DNA from: Flocculibacter collagenilyticus
Lineage (GTDB): Bacteria; Pseudomonadota; Gammaproteobacteria; Enterobacterales; Alteromonadaceae
DNA length: 64,000 nt
Direction: 5' to 3'
NCBI RefSeq assembly: GCF_016469335.1
Contig: NZ_CP059888.1
Span: 868,001-932,000, forward strand
Positions 44,452-53,486 of the stretch are shown here, one piece after another. The notes beneath the pieces were generated by a model, which was not told where the DNA came from, ran no database searches, and saw only the letters and a list, made by a program, of their open reading frames with translations. A program made the translations under genes and the position numbers. Numbering within the stretch: position 1 is the first letter of the stretch; the number at the start of each line of letters is the position of its first letter.

Positions 44452-44923
44452 CACAGAGCAGAAGCAAAAGGCGAGACCACAACTAACTACCGAGCAAGAT
44501 GTGCTAAGTGCTGCGAATAATGCACTAAACGCCAGCACCCAGACTATGTCACAAAATGTGGAAAAGGATATTCAGGCTGTACGTGTTAAGGCGCTAAATG
44601 CATATTTAACTCAGCAACCTAAAAGGGGAATACTACATACATTACAAAGCAGCTTAACGTTGAAAAATATGACACCAGTAACACTTGCGGTTTGTTTGGG
44701 GATCTTAGTACACTACCAGCTTGGCGAGCAGCACTCTCTTCCACCCTCATCTTTCAGTGAAGATAATATTGCAGCTTCTCATGTCGACACTATTCCTCAG
44801 TTACCTGCTGAATTAGTGGAAGAAGAATTGCCGTTAGAAGATTTGGCATTGTTACAGGACTTAGAATTTGCTGACTGGTTGTCGGAACAACAAAATACTG
44901 ATCAAGAAGGTAGGGTGCTTTAG
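44435..44923 (+). CDS. DUF3619 family protein, possible anti-sigma factor
   Basis: 162 residues. ATG at 44435 follows an excellent GGAGGCG ribosome binding site and overlaps the sigma gene. A cytoplasmic segment is followed by one helix (about 78-97, PVTLAVCLGILVHYQ) and a short acidic periplasmic end (ELVEEELPLEDLALLQDLEFADWLSEQ). The acidic DLEFADWL tail is typical of DUF3619. Its role as an anti-sigma is inferred from position and topology, not proven. Confidence 0.75.
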   Translation: MNRPSNTEQKQKARPQLTTEQDVLSAANNALNASTQTMSQNVEKDIQAVRVKALNAYLTQQPKRGILHTLQSSLTLKNMTPVTLAVCLGILVHYQLGEQHSLPPSSFSEDNIAASHVDTIPQLPAELVEEELPLEDLALLQDLEFADWLSEQQNTDQEGRVL

Positions 44924-44924
44924 C

Positions 44925-45338
44925 ATGCTATGTTGTTTCTATTCATCCATGAGCACATTGCCACTGTCAGTGTTTGCGTTTTCTCATTCAACTGGAGCTG
45001 TATTCGACAGCAGCATAGATAGTGACGTTGCTGACAACAAAGCCCTCGATAATGAAGCCGTCGATAATAAAGCGAAACGCCCTGCACATGAAAAAGATAA
45101 ATCCAAAATAACTGAGCCAAAACTAACGACAAAACCAACAACCAAACCAACAAAAACTGAAGTAGCCACTGAAATTAACGAAAACGCTAATCAAATGCCA
45201 AGCATGGCGTTTTTGGAATACCTTGCTGAGTTAGATGAAGTCGATGGAAAGCTTGTAGGGCCAATCGACTTAACTGACAAGAATAACAGTAGCCAAGGCA
45301 AAGTAACCACAACTAAAGAAAAGGAGCAGCAAAAATGA
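44925..45338 (+). CDS. Hypothetical secreted protein of the sigma-DUF3619 cluster
   Basis: 137 residues from ATG 44925, with a signal-like start (MLCCFYSSMSTLPLSVFAFS). The middle is a low-complexity run of Asp/Asn then Lys/Thr (KPTTKPTKTEVATE). The end PSMAFLEYLAELDEVDGKLVGPIDL looks like a short conserved domain. No known family is recognised. It overlaps the DUF3106 gene by four bases (ATGA), so it belongs to the operon. Confidence 0.6.
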   Translation: MLCCFYSSMSTLPLSVFAFSHSTGAVFDSSIDSDVADNKALDNEAVDNKAKRPAHEKDKSKITEPKLTTKPTTKPTKTEVATEINENANQMPSMAFLEYLAELDEVDGKLVGPIDLTDKNNSSQGKVTTTKEKEQQK

Positions 45339-45814
45339 GCATGTTAAGTCGCTTAATTGTACTGCTTCTTGTATTGGTGAGTAGTTTGTTTGCTAACAGC
45401 GTATTTGCAGTTGAATGGAAGACGCTAAGTAATGAGCAGCAACAGGTATTAAAGCAGTTTTCTGGTCAATGGGACGCATTACCTGCCGCTAAGCGCGAAA
45501 AGTTGGCTATAGGTGCTCAGCGGTGGATAAAGATGGATGCGCCGCAGCGCAATGCTGTTATGGAGCGTTTTAATCAATGGCAAAGGTTATCACCAGAAAA
45601 ACAAGCAACACTTAAACATCAGTTTAAAAAGTTTAAGGCGATGCCACCTGAAAAACAAAAAAAGTTACGCAGCGCAATGGATGCGTTCAAATCGATGCCT
45701 GCCGATAAACAGCGTAATTTGCGCGAACAGTATAAACATGCAAAGAAAAATAAATCGCAGCGCCAGCATCAAAAAAATAAGCAGCATAAGCAAAAACGAC
45801 CTAGAAGACACTAA
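45335..45814 (+). CDS. DUF3106 family protein
   Basis: 159 residues with a signal peptide (to about FAVEW, residue 26). It shows four or five related motifs of the W-x-L/M-s-P-x-x-R/Q-x-x-L kind, for example FSGQWDALPAAKREKL, AQRWIKMDAPQRNAV and FNQWQRLSPEKQATL. The tail is extremely basic (KNKSQRQHQKNKQHKQKRPRRH). Periplasmic; likely the effector or target of the sigma cluster. Function unknown. Confidence 0.8.
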   Translation: MSMLSRLIVLLLVLVSSLFANSVFAVEWKTLSNEQQQVLKQFSGQWDALPAAKREKLAIGAQRWIKMDAPQRNAVMERFNQWQRLSPEKQATLKHQFKKFKAMPPEKQKKLRSAMDAFKSMPADKQRNLREQYKHAKKNKSQRQHQKNKQHKQKRPRRH

Positions 45815-45964
45815 CTAATCATGTGGTAAAGTTTAGTTGTGTTCCGCACTGATTCGTATCTCATACATACTTAATGTTTCTTTAATAAAATCATCAGCTT
45901 TATTGACAGTTTCTAACTTCACGGTCATGCTGAATTAAGTTCGCCGTTAATAAATGAGACTGGC

Positions 45965-46573
45965 ATGATTGATTTTGTAGCAACCTTTATTTTCTTCTTC
46001 GCAGTTATCGACCCAATTGGTACGGTACCTGTGTTTATTGCGGTGACCAAGAACTATGACGATGCCGCTAAACGTAAAATTGCATTGTTCGCTACCATTG
46101 TGTCAGCAGCTATTTTGTTATTTTTTGTGGTTGCCGGAGAGCTTATTTTAACCGCGATGGGCATTCCACTTGCTGCATTTCAAATTGCTGGTGGCATTGT
46201 CTTATTCTTATTTGCGCTTTCAATGATTTTCGGTGAAAGTAAGCCAGAAGAGGAAGTTAAACTTGCGACTAACCACAACGACACCGCCATTTTTCCATTA
46301 GCAGTACCGTCTATTGCAGGGCCGGGGGCAATGCTGGCCGCAGTTTTATTAACAGAAAATGCCAAGTTTAATATTTTAGAGCAAGTGCAAACTGCGGGTG
46401 TAATGCTGCTAGTGTTATTAATTGTTTACCTACTCATGCTAGGTTCTAACTTTATTAATCGCATCATCGGTAGTAGTGGCGCAAGTGTGGTTAGCCGAGT
46501 CATGGGATTAATTCTTACCGCTGTGGCAACCACTAATGCGCTGAGTGGTATAAAAGTCTATTTCAATTTGTAA
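45965..46573 (+). CDS. MarC family integral membrane protein (UPF0056)
   Basis: 202 residues, six helices. Begins FVATFIFFFAVIDPIGTVPVFIAVTK with the DPIGTVPVF signature, and later VPSIAGPGAMLAAVLL, both typical of MarC/YhgN. Despite its name E. coli MarC is not part of the Mar response; the role is unknown. It ends near a long hairpin. Confidence 0.9.
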   Translation: MIDFVATFIFFFAVIDPIGTVPVFIAVTKNYDDAAKRKIALFATIVSAAILLFFVVAGELILTAMGIPLAAFQIAGGIVLFLFALSMIFGESKPEEEVKLATNHNDTAIFPLAVPSIAGPGAMLAAVLLTENAKFNILEQVQTAGVMLLVLLIVYLLMLGSNFINRIIGSSGASVVSRVMGLILTAVATTNALSGIKVYFNL

Positions 46574-46590
46574 TGTTAGAAGAGTAAGTA

Positions 46591-46625
46591 CTAAGAGCTG
46601 TTCATGAATCTGCTACAGCTCTTAG
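46591..46625. terminator. Hairpin after marC
   Basis: CTAAGAGCTGT (46591-46601) pairs perfectly with ACAGCTCTTAG (46615-46625), 13-base loop, no T-run. Sits between convergent genes. Confidence 0.45.
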
Positions 46626-46671
46626 TTAGCAACGTATATTGCTGAGTTGCTTTTAAAATCGTGCTACACAA

Positions 46672-46932
46672 TTACTGCAACAAAGGGTGATCTTTGGGTA
46701 ATTGTCCCGCAATCCACTTTGCTAGTCTGCGCTTAATGTTCAAACCGTTTTCTTCTTCTGCGGGTAAGGCTGTAATGAGTTTGTCTTGAACTAATAAACG
46801 ATAAATACATTCTATTTTTTGATCTTGAGAATCAGTAGCACTAAACGGTTTATATTGTCGGTTTTGTGCGTAGGTTTGCCCTACTTGTAATGCTTTTTTT
46901 AATAACTCTTTTTCATTCTTCATTTTTTTCAT
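46672..46932 (-). CDS. Small hypothetical protein (DUF5062-like)
   Basis: 86 residues; AAGGAG lies 8 bases before the ATG. The pattern KNEKELLKKALQVGQTYAQ and KRRLAKWIAGQLPKDHPLL resembles the DUF5062 family from Vibrio and relatives, recalled from memory. Cytoplasmic, helical. Function unknown. Confidence 0.65.
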   Translation of the reverse strand: MKKMKNEKELLKKALQVGQTYAQNRQYKPFSATDSQDQKIECIYRLLVQDKLITALPAEEENGLNIKRRLAKWIAGQLPKDHPLLQ

Positions 46933-47003
46933 TGATTCTGCTCCTTGTATTGCGTTCCGTTGTTGCCGACTATTCAGTTATATTTTTAGAAGACTGAAAA
47001 TAT

Positions 47004-47429
47004 TTAAAATAAACGAAGCCCATCTAATTTGAGTAATAAATTAATCCACAAACCCAATATACAAAAACAGCTTAACCAGAAAACACACATACGGTGCAAT
47101 ACATTGTTATAAGTTAGGTGAATATAAGCATGCATAATGCGAAACCCGACATATAGCCATGCTAGCACTAACGCTAAACGCGTTTCTACCCCCATAATTA
47201 AGGTTAACGATGCGGCTACATAAAATAATACCGGGGTTTCAAATAAGTTACTAAAGTGATTGCCGGTTTTTGCCACAATATCAGGTATTTGCTTGCCATT
47301 ATTATCATGCATAAGTTGAAAATACTTTATTGAAACATCACGCTTTTTAACGCTCGTGAAGCGAATATAAAGAGTGATACAGCCCACCGCAAAGGTAAGT
47401 AATACCATACTGAACATGGTCAGTAACAT
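47004..47429 (-). CDS. MAPEG family membrane protein
   Basis: 141 residues with four helices. The segment TGNHFSNLFETPVLFYVAA followed by AWLYVGFRIMHAYIHL is the MAPEG pattern (ETPVLFY, R..HA..H). In eukaryotes the family covers glutathione and eicosanoid enzymes; bacterial members are mostly uncharacterised. Confidence 0.85.
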   Translation of the reverse strand: MLLTMFSMVLLTFAVGCITLYIRFTSVKKRDVSIKYFQLMHDNNGKQIPDIVAKTGNHFSNLFETPVLFYVAASLTLIMGVETRLALVLAWLYVGFRIMHAYIHLTYNNVLHRMCVFWLSCFCILGLWINLLLKLDGLRLF

Positions 47430-47548
47430 AAGAAAGCCTTTTAATGAATGTTAAGTGTAAAAAATTACTGTCGGTCTCATTTTTCATGAACCCATTTTTT
47501 ATTCACACTTTATAGCAGATTGTTGCTGAGGGCTAAACCTTTTAATTT

Positions 47549-48979
47549 TTATAAATCAAACGGTTTAGCCAGTTTTTCAGGAGAGAGTAGGCGCTCAAGT
47601 TCAGTTTTATTTAACTCGGTCATTTCCTCAGCCACGTCAATGACACTACGACCATCCTTATAGGCTGTTTTTGCAATTTTTGCGGCAAGTTCATAGCCAA
47701 TAATGGGATTTAAAGCTGTGACTAATATAGGATTTCTTGATACTTGTTGTGCTAATGTTTGCTCGTTTACATTAAGGTCGCTTAATGCCTTATCAGCCAT
47801 AGCGTTACAGCAGTCACTTAATAACTGGATTGAGCCAATAAGCTTATCGCAGATAATTGGCAGCATTACATTCAGTTGAAAATTGCCTGACTGGTTTGCA
47901 ATAGTCAGTGTTGTATCGTTTCCCATAACCTCAGCGCACATCATGCTAATAGCTTCCGGAATAACAGGATTTACCTTACCGGGCATGATAGATGAACCAG
48001 GCTGAAGAGCTTTAAGCTGAATTTCGGCTAAACCACAATTTGGGCCAGAGTTCATCCAACGTAAGTCATTGGCGTGTTTCATTAAAACCGTTGCTAGTAC
48101 CTTTAATTGCCCATGTACTTCTAAGCTTGGATCTTGCGAACTTATTCTTGAAGCGAGGTTACTACAACGTGCGAGTTCAGTTTTTGTATTGTGTTGAAGG
48201 TGTTTAATCACGCAGTCAGCAAAACGCTTATCACTGTTAATACCTGTGCCAATAGCTGTTCCACCAATCGGCAATTCGCTTAGCCTTGTAATACTTGACT
48301 GTATTCGAGTATGGCTTTCTTCAATTTGATGACGCCAAGTATTAAATTCGTCGCCTAATGACAAGGGCATTGCATCCATTAAGTGGGTGCGACCCGTTTT
48401 GATGATGGCTTGATATTGCGTGGCAAGGGTTGAAAGGGTTTTAGATAATTGTTGTAAAGCAGGAAAAAGTTTCTGCTGCAAGCAAAGTAGCACCGATAGT
48501 TGCACTGCGGTTGGGATAACGTCGTTACTACTTTGTCCGTAATTTACATGATCATTCGGGTGTACTTGGTTATTACCCTTGTCATTAACACCTTTGCTAC
48601 TAGCACCGCTAAGTTGATTAGCTAAGGACGCTAACACTTCATTCATGTTCATATTACTGCTAGTGCCCGAACCTGTTTGAAATACGTGAACCGGGAACTG
48701 ATCTAAATGATTGCCAGCAAGTATTTCATCGCATGCTTTACTAATTAAGTCTGCATGGGATGATGTAATGCAATCTAGCTCGCCATTTGCCTGTGCTGCG
48801 GCTTGTTTGATGTAAGCTAACGCCATAATAAACAGCGATGGCATAGTGCGTGGCGTAAAGTTGAAGTTATCTACTGCACGTTGGGTTTGGGCTTGGTAGA
48901 GCGCTGACTTGGGTACTTTAACGTCGCCTAAGCTGTCTGTTTCGATGCGGTAAGACGTAGTTGAAGATGTGGTAGTCAT
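47549..48979 (-). CDS. fumC: Class II fumarate hydratase FumC
   Basis: 476 residues. It interconverts fumarate and malate without an iron-sulfur cluster. The signature SSIMPGKVNPV (here GSSIMPGKVNP) and GSGTSSNMNMNEV, SSNDVIPTAVQLSV and GRTHLMDAMPLSLGDEF are all present. Length is close to E. coli FumC (467). No iron-regulated partner such as sodA is next to it. Confidence 0.95.
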   Translation of the reverse strand: MTTTSSTTSYRIETDSLGDVKVPKSALYQAQTQRAVDNFNFTPRTMPSLFIMALAYIKQAAAQANGELDCITSSHADLISKACDEILAGNHLDQFPVHVFQTGSGTSSNMNMNEVLASLANQLSGASSKGVNDKGNNQVHPNDHVNYGQSSNDVIPTAVQLSVLLCLQQKLFPALQQLSKTLSTLATQYQAIIKTGRTHLMDAMPLSLGDEFNTWRHQIEESHTRIQSSITRLSELPIGGTAIGTGINSDKRFADCVIKHLQHNTKTELARCSNLASRISSQDPSLEVHGQLKVLATVLMKHANDLRWMNSGPNCGLAEIQLKALQPGSSIMPGKVNPVIPEAISMMCAEVMGNDTTLTIANQSGNFQLNVMLPIICDKLIGSIQLLSDCCNAMADKALSDLNVNEQTLAQQVSRNPILVTALNPIIGYELAAKIAKTAYKDGRSVIDVAEEMTELNKTELERLLSPEKLAKPFDL

Positions 48980-49073
48980 AGCAGCGCTCCGTATTTGTTG
49001 AGTTCTGATTTTTGCCTTTAATTTTTACCCTAAATTAAGTACCGCCTGATTATGTCACTTAGCTGTAGGTACG

Positions 49074-50078
49074 TTAGAAAGTATAGCCAACAGATATTGA
49101 TCCAGCCTGTGTATCGTTATCCCCAGCAATGCTTGAGGATACTTCAAATTCAACCGTCCAGTTTTTGTTTAGCTCGAATGAGATATAACTTGCGACAACG
49201 CCATAGCTACTACCTGATGACGAGGCGCGCGTACTATTTATGAAATTTGTAGTGCGGCTATTTTTGGGTAAGCGGCTAACAATTTGATTAATGCTTCTAC
49301 CGTTAATGGCGATTAAGTTAGACTCCCCTGAAATTAAATAATGCCAAGATAGGGCTGCTCCCCAAACAATACCAGCATCAGATGATAACGGGTTGTATAA
49401 AGAAAAGTCATAACTCAGATCTACGTATAAATTATTGCCTTTATTGTCAAACGATTGAGGTGGCATTAAACGTGGCGGGTGTTGTGGCGGTGCAAAGCGT
49501 ACTTGATGTTGCTCCCAGTCACTGTATTGCAGGCCCGCTGAAATACTATGGTAAGTGCTGCTTTGTAGTGTTGTATCACCAAATGGTGACGAATTGCTAT
49601 CTTCACCTATCCAGCTATACCCCACACTACCGAAATATGATGGCGCACGAGTGTCTTCCTTAAATGGTTCATGCTTTCGGTTAGATAATATTAAGTCGTC
49701 TTGATAAACCGAGTAACCGAGTTGATAAGACCATTGTTCGTTAAAATAGGTTGTTGAAAGCCCGTAGCTGTCTTCGTTGTAATCGGCTTGCGTTGGCAGG
49801 CTATTATCCAAAGTCAGGTCTGCATCGTCACTATATTGGCTTAAATAAACATTAAGAGACCAATTTTCGCTTGGCTCAAATGACATCGATAAGCTTGAAC
49901 CGCGAGGCTTGAAATTAACTACTTTTTCACCAACATCGGCCGACAGCTCTGTTTGCCCAGCACTGACAAATACACTTGCAGCTGAAGCATTTACACTCGT
50001 TAGGCTGAGTGAACATAAAGCAATAATAGAAAGTGACAAGGTTGAATAAGCAAGGAGATTTGGCGATTTTATTTTCAT
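49074..50078 (-). CDS. Hypothetical outer-membrane beta-barrel protein
   Basis: 334 residues with a signal peptide (about 1-33, ending ASAAS). The mature chain alternates polar and aromatic residues in strand-length blocks and ends GSISVGYTF, with the C-terminal Phe typical of barrels inserted by Bam. An inserted Pro/His-rich loop (FAPPQHPPRLMPPQSF) is distinctive. No family recognised; function unknown. Confidence 0.65.
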   Translation of the reverse strand: MKIKSPNLLAYSTLSLSIIALCSLSLTSVNASAASVFVSAGQTELSADVGEKVVNFKPRGSSLSMSFEPSENWSLNVYLSQYSDDADLTLDNSLPTQADYNEDSYGLSTTYFNEQWSYQLGYSVYQDDLILSNRKHEPFKEDTRAPSYFGSVGYSWIGEDSNSSPFGDTTLQSSTYHSISAGLQYSDWEQHQVRFAPPQHPPRLMPPQSFDNKGNNLYVDLSYDFSLYNPLSSDAGIVWGAALSWHYLISGESNLIAINGRSINQIVSRLPKNSRTTNFINSTRASSSGSSYGVVASYISFELNKNWTVEFEVSSSIAGDNDTQAGSISVGYTF

Positions 50079-50230
50079 GATTTACTATTTTGTATTCTTA
50101 GCTGCAGGTAAGTTGTCTAGGGTAAATGATATTAATAAATGACGTTAGTATTTTTTATCAATCCACACATAAATAAATGTGGCTAAGAATAGGAAAGTGC
50201 ATATTTAATAGGAAATTAAAGGAAGGTTAA

Positions 50231-50671
50231 GTGATATTTCGCAGAGCAAAATTACACGATATTGCAGAGATGTCTGCCATCAGGCTGGCTGTTAAGGAAA
50301 ACGTGTTAATAAACCATGACCGTGTTACACCTCAAATGTATGAAGATTACTTAGAAAAATTAGGAGCGGGTTGGGTGTGCGAGTTAGAAGGAAAAGTCGT
50401 GGGCTTTAGTTACGCTGATAAAGTGGAGTCTGCAATTTGGGCACTGTTTGTATTACCCGAATATGAAGGACGCGGCATTGGAAAGCAGTTAATTAATCTT
50501 GCCGCAGAATGGTTATTTCAATTAGGTAAAGAAGCAATTAACTTATGGACAGAGCCAAACACCCGAGCCGATGCTTTTTACAAAACCCAAGGTTGGCATC
50601 GGGGGAGCGTTAATGATGATGGTGATGTTAAATACACATTAACCCATCCATGCGGGCAGAACATTAGCTAA
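50231..50671 (+). CDS. GNAT family N-acetyltransferase
   Basis: 146 residues, GTG start after GGAAGG. The acetyl-CoA site ALFVLPEYEGRGIGKQLINLA has the Q/R-x-x-G-x-G/A motif. The C-terminal FYKTQGWHRGSV matches motif B. Substrate unknown. Confidence 0.9.
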   Translation: MIFRRAKLHDIAEMSAIRLAVKENVLINHDRVTPQMYEDYLEKLGAGWVCELEGKVVGFSYADKVESAIWALFVLPEYEGRGIGKQLINLAAEWLFQLGKEAINLWTEPNTRADAFYKTQGWHRGSVNDDGDVKYTLTHPCGQNIS

Positions 50672-50680
50672 TGTTACCGC

Positions 50681-50715
50681 TGTAAGAATACAGTCATCCT
50701 CGCTGTATTCTTACA
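50681..50715. terminator. Long perfect hairpin between convergent genes
   Basis: TGTAAGAATACAG / CTGTATTCTTACA, 13 bp, loop TCATCCTCG, no T-run. It lies between the GNAT and nhaD 3' ends and may mark a shared transcript end. Confidence 0.55.
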
Positions 50716-50738
50716 AGGCGTATGCAAAGTGTATCAGT

Positions 50739-51992
50739 CTACAAATAAATATAATTCGCCAATACTACCGTTAAGCCATAACCTAGTGTGTAAGCGGCAA
50801 GCAAAGCGGGAATATATTTTGAGTATGATAAGAAAGTAATCTCCTTCATTTTGCTCATGGCAATAATCCCGGCGGCAGAGCCGATAACTAATAATGAACC
50901 TCCCACACCAACCGCATAGGTTAAGGCTAACCATTGTGGTGTTGATAACATTGGCTGAGCTTTAAGTAGGGCTGCGGTAAGCGGTACATTGTCTAATAAC
51001 GCTGAGCCCATGCCTGCGGCATAGCTAGAAAACATAGGGTCGAACTGCGCGTAAAGTTCAGTAACAAGGTGAAGTACGCCGATTTCTTTTAACATCCCAA
51101 CAAGTAATAAAATGCCTAAGAAAAACAGTAGAGTGTCGTACTCAATTTGGCGAATATACTCTAAAATTTGGCTTTCTTCTTTGTCGGTACGGTAAATTCG
51201 GCCAACTAAAAACATGACTGATAAGCCCGTTAAAAAGGTAAGCACTGGCGGTACGCCAAACAATACATTCATCAGCATGGTTAAAACGATAGTGCTAAAG
51301 AAAATCACGGCAATTAAAATATCCACGGTTTCAACATTGTGCTTTGCAGGTTGCGTAACCACTACACCTTTTGCGCCAAACGAAAAGATAATGGCTAAAA
51401 AGAGTACGCTTAGCGCCGCAGGGATTAACAATAAAAACAGCTGAGACATTTGTACATGCCCATCAAGGAAAATCATTAATGTGGTTACATCGCCGGTAAT
51501 TAATGCAACACCACCTGAGTTAACCGAAAAAACCACTAAAATAGCCATTTTCAACTTGGTTTTAGCGTCAATATTAAAGGTTTGTAACAACGTAAGAGAG
51601 ACCAGTGTAGCGGTAACATTGTCGCAGATTGCCGACATTACTAACGAAAACAAGGCAACCCAAATCATTAGCTTTTTAGTGGTGGTTTTAGCAGGAAAAA
51701 GTCGCTGCACTGCCATTTGAATGACGCCCTTGGCGTTTAGGTATGCAACAAACGTCATGGTCGACATTAAAAATAACCACAGTGTTGCTATTTCTAGCAG
51801 GTTTTCTTCTAAGCTGTGATTGATGTGGGGGTGTTGGCTTGGATTGCTGGTCACGAATAATGTTATCCATGCGATACAACCAAAGAATAACGTAGTTTTA
51901 GCTTTGTTAATGTGTGTCACTTCTTCAAAAACAATGCTGAGCAATGCCAGTACGGCAATGGATAATAAAAATATTTCAACCATATTCATCAT
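50739..51992 (-). CDS. nhaD: Na+/H+ antiporter NhaD
   Basis: 417 residues, about 12 helices. The conserved cores SAICDNVTATLVSLTLLQ, NSGGVALITGDVTTLM, ALLDNVPLTAALLKAQPM and GGSLLVIGSAAGIIAM mark NhaD (ion transporter superfamily). It exports Na+, which would balance uptake by Na+-coupled systems such as the TRAP transporter. The start (ATG ATG) lacks a good ribosome binding site. Confidence 0.93.
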   Translation of the reverse strand: MMNMVEIFLLSIAVLALLSIVFEEVTHINKAKTTLFFGCIAWITLFVTSNPSQHPHINHSLEENLLEIATLWLFLMSTMTFVAYLNAKGVIQMAVQRLFPAKTTTKKLMIWVALFSLVMSAICDNVTATLVSLTLLQTFNIDAKTKLKMAILVVFSVNSGGVALITGDVTTLMIFLDGHVQMSQLFLLLIPAALSVLFLAIIFSFGAKGVVVTQPAKHNVETVDILIAVIFFSTIVLTMLMNVLFGVPPVLTFLTGLSVMFLVGRIYRTDKEESQILEYIRQIEYDTLLFFLGILLLVGMLKEIGVLHLVTELYAQFDPMFSSYAAGMGSALLDNVPLTAALLKAQPMLSTPQWLALTYAVGVGGSLLVIGSAAGIIAMSKMKEITFLSYSKYIPALLAAYTLGYGLTVVLANYIYL

Positions 51993-52344
51993 ATTTTTAT
52001 GTACTTATGTTGTTATTGCTATAAAGGGAGGGCGTATTTTTCGGCGCGACTATACAGGATTATTTGTTGGATTACACAGCAGCTGGCGTTTTTTATTCTT
52101 CGTTAATAATCGATTTTCCTTATTATTAGTAATGTTATTTTTACAGGCATTAATGGTGTCTGAGATTAGTTCTGGCAAATTAGTTTAGGGCTAGTGAAAA
52201 TAAAAAGTATTTTTATTTAAAGTTTCTTTGTTTGAAGGTAATGTTGGGGATTCCTTTGGGAGTTAAATTGAACGTATCAGAAGTAGTAAGTTAACTGGTT
52301 CATTTACATAGCAGTCAAAATAAATTCACTTTTAAGGAAATTGA
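51993..52344. other. Intergenic stretch upstream of nhaD and the next gene
   Basis: 352 bases with no convincing gene. A TATAGT box on the minus strand (52049-52054) may serve nhaD; no clear -35 was found. A frame here on the plus strand looks random. Confidence 0.35.
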
Positions 52345-53100
52345 ATGAAATACTACTTAATAACTCTTGTGTTAGTTAGTCATACACTGTTGGCAAAAGA
52401 TGCCGCTTGTTTGGATAGGAACGTATGTGACAGAGGAGGCTATCTAGCTGAAGCATTTATAGCCGTTGAAGAGGGCGTCGGTACACTTAGCGATGCTCAG
52501 CAAAAGTTGTATCGTGAAGTGTTAAAGTATAATGAAACGGCTCACCACATAGTGAGGCATAGGCTAGTAAAATTAAATGATAATGCATTGCTATCAGTAA
52601 AGGCGCTAGCGTCCGATGTTTTGTCTGAGGCAATAAAAAATGACTTAACACCAAGCCTTAGTGACTCTTATACTACCTACAATTTAACTAAAGATGAAAG
52701 TTTAAATACCCCTATAAATCTTAGTTTAAACTTTTTCGAAGATAGGACCATCAATCGTGTTTACCTAAAAACAGTTACAACAAAAAGTAGTTTGATTGAT
52801 AATTCTCCAGTAATACATATTTCTGCGAAAACATTTGATGAGCGTAGCGATTACTTTTTATCAATGAGCTTTCGAGAAGAAAAGCTGTCGAGTTTGAGTA
52901 TGGCATCAGGTTACAGCTATGCATTAAAGCATTTGGATGGAGAGCTTTATGTTTTGTTAGTACGATACACAAGGCTCACTAACGATGCAGTTGCACCTGA
53001 AGTTGAGCCTGATAGTCACTCGATTGATATTTTAAAAATTCAGAATAAAGCGAAAGAATTTAATGAAAAGATGGAGCGTGAACGCGAAAAGGGAGCCTAA
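52345..53100 (+). CDS. Hypothetical secreted protein
   Basis: 251 residues with a short signal peptide (about 1-17, ending LLAK). Two Cys in ACLDRNVCDRGGY might form a disulphide. The rest is mixed strand/helix with a charged C-terminal helix (EFNEKMEREREKGA). Ribosome binding site AAGGA. Not recognised. Confidence 0.6.
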   Translation: MKYYLITLVLVSHTLLAKDAACLDRNVCDRGGYLAEAFIAVEEGVGTLSDAQQKLYREVLKYNETAHHIVRHRLVKLNDNALLSVKALASDVLSEAIKNDLTPSLSDSYTTYNLTKDESLNTPINLSLNFFEDRTINRVYLKTVTTKSSLIDNSPVIHISAKTFDERSDYFLSMSFREEKLSSLSMASGYSYALKHLDGELYVLLVRYTRLTNDAVAPEVEPDSHSIDILKIQNKAKEFNEKMEREREKGA

Positions 53101-53486
53101 AAGCGAAAATATGACCCTGTAACAGATTTTGTGTAACCGTCGTTTATCCTAATGAAAAAAGCTAACTTCAGCAGGAAGTTAGCTTTGCTGGCTATGCAAT
53201 TGATTAAAATAAGGAGATACCAACTACTTATTTAACGCATAAATATTACAATGACTGAAAAGCTTGGCTAAGTAGCGAATTATCAGTAATACGACGAATA
53301 AGCTGTCACTTTGCTTTCAGTAGAAATTGCGCTCCATCGCTGTACTTCTCCTTGAGCATCCATTCTGTGAACATCCCTTTTACTACCACTATTTAGGTGT
53401 AGTTAATCCCTTTAAAAACGGCGCTAGTAACAGTTGCAACAGGCTGAAAACTAGCGCCAACATGAAAACCAGATTAACAGTGTTGG
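53101..53486. other. Intergenic stretch with one hairpin
   Basis: 386 bases between the secreted protein gene and the EF-hand gene. Apart from the hairpin at 53158-53186 nothing convincing is seen; a 75-codon plus-strand frame runs into the EF-hand gene and looks random. Confidence 0.4.
53158..53186. terminator. Bidirectional terminator
   Basis: AAAGCTAACTTC / GAAGTTAGCTTT with loop AGCAG. On the minus strand it is followed by six T, on the plus strand by three, so it best terminates transcripts coming from the EF-hand gene. Confidence 0.65.

Noticed and set aside
45537-45818. 93-codon frame in another phase of the DUF3106 gene
   Set aside because: The DUF3106 frame has a signal peptide and repeat motifs; the other frame has neither.
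52141-52187. End of the 122-codon plus-strand frame from 51820
   Set aside because: Most of it is antisense to nhaD and it lacks a ribosome binding site.
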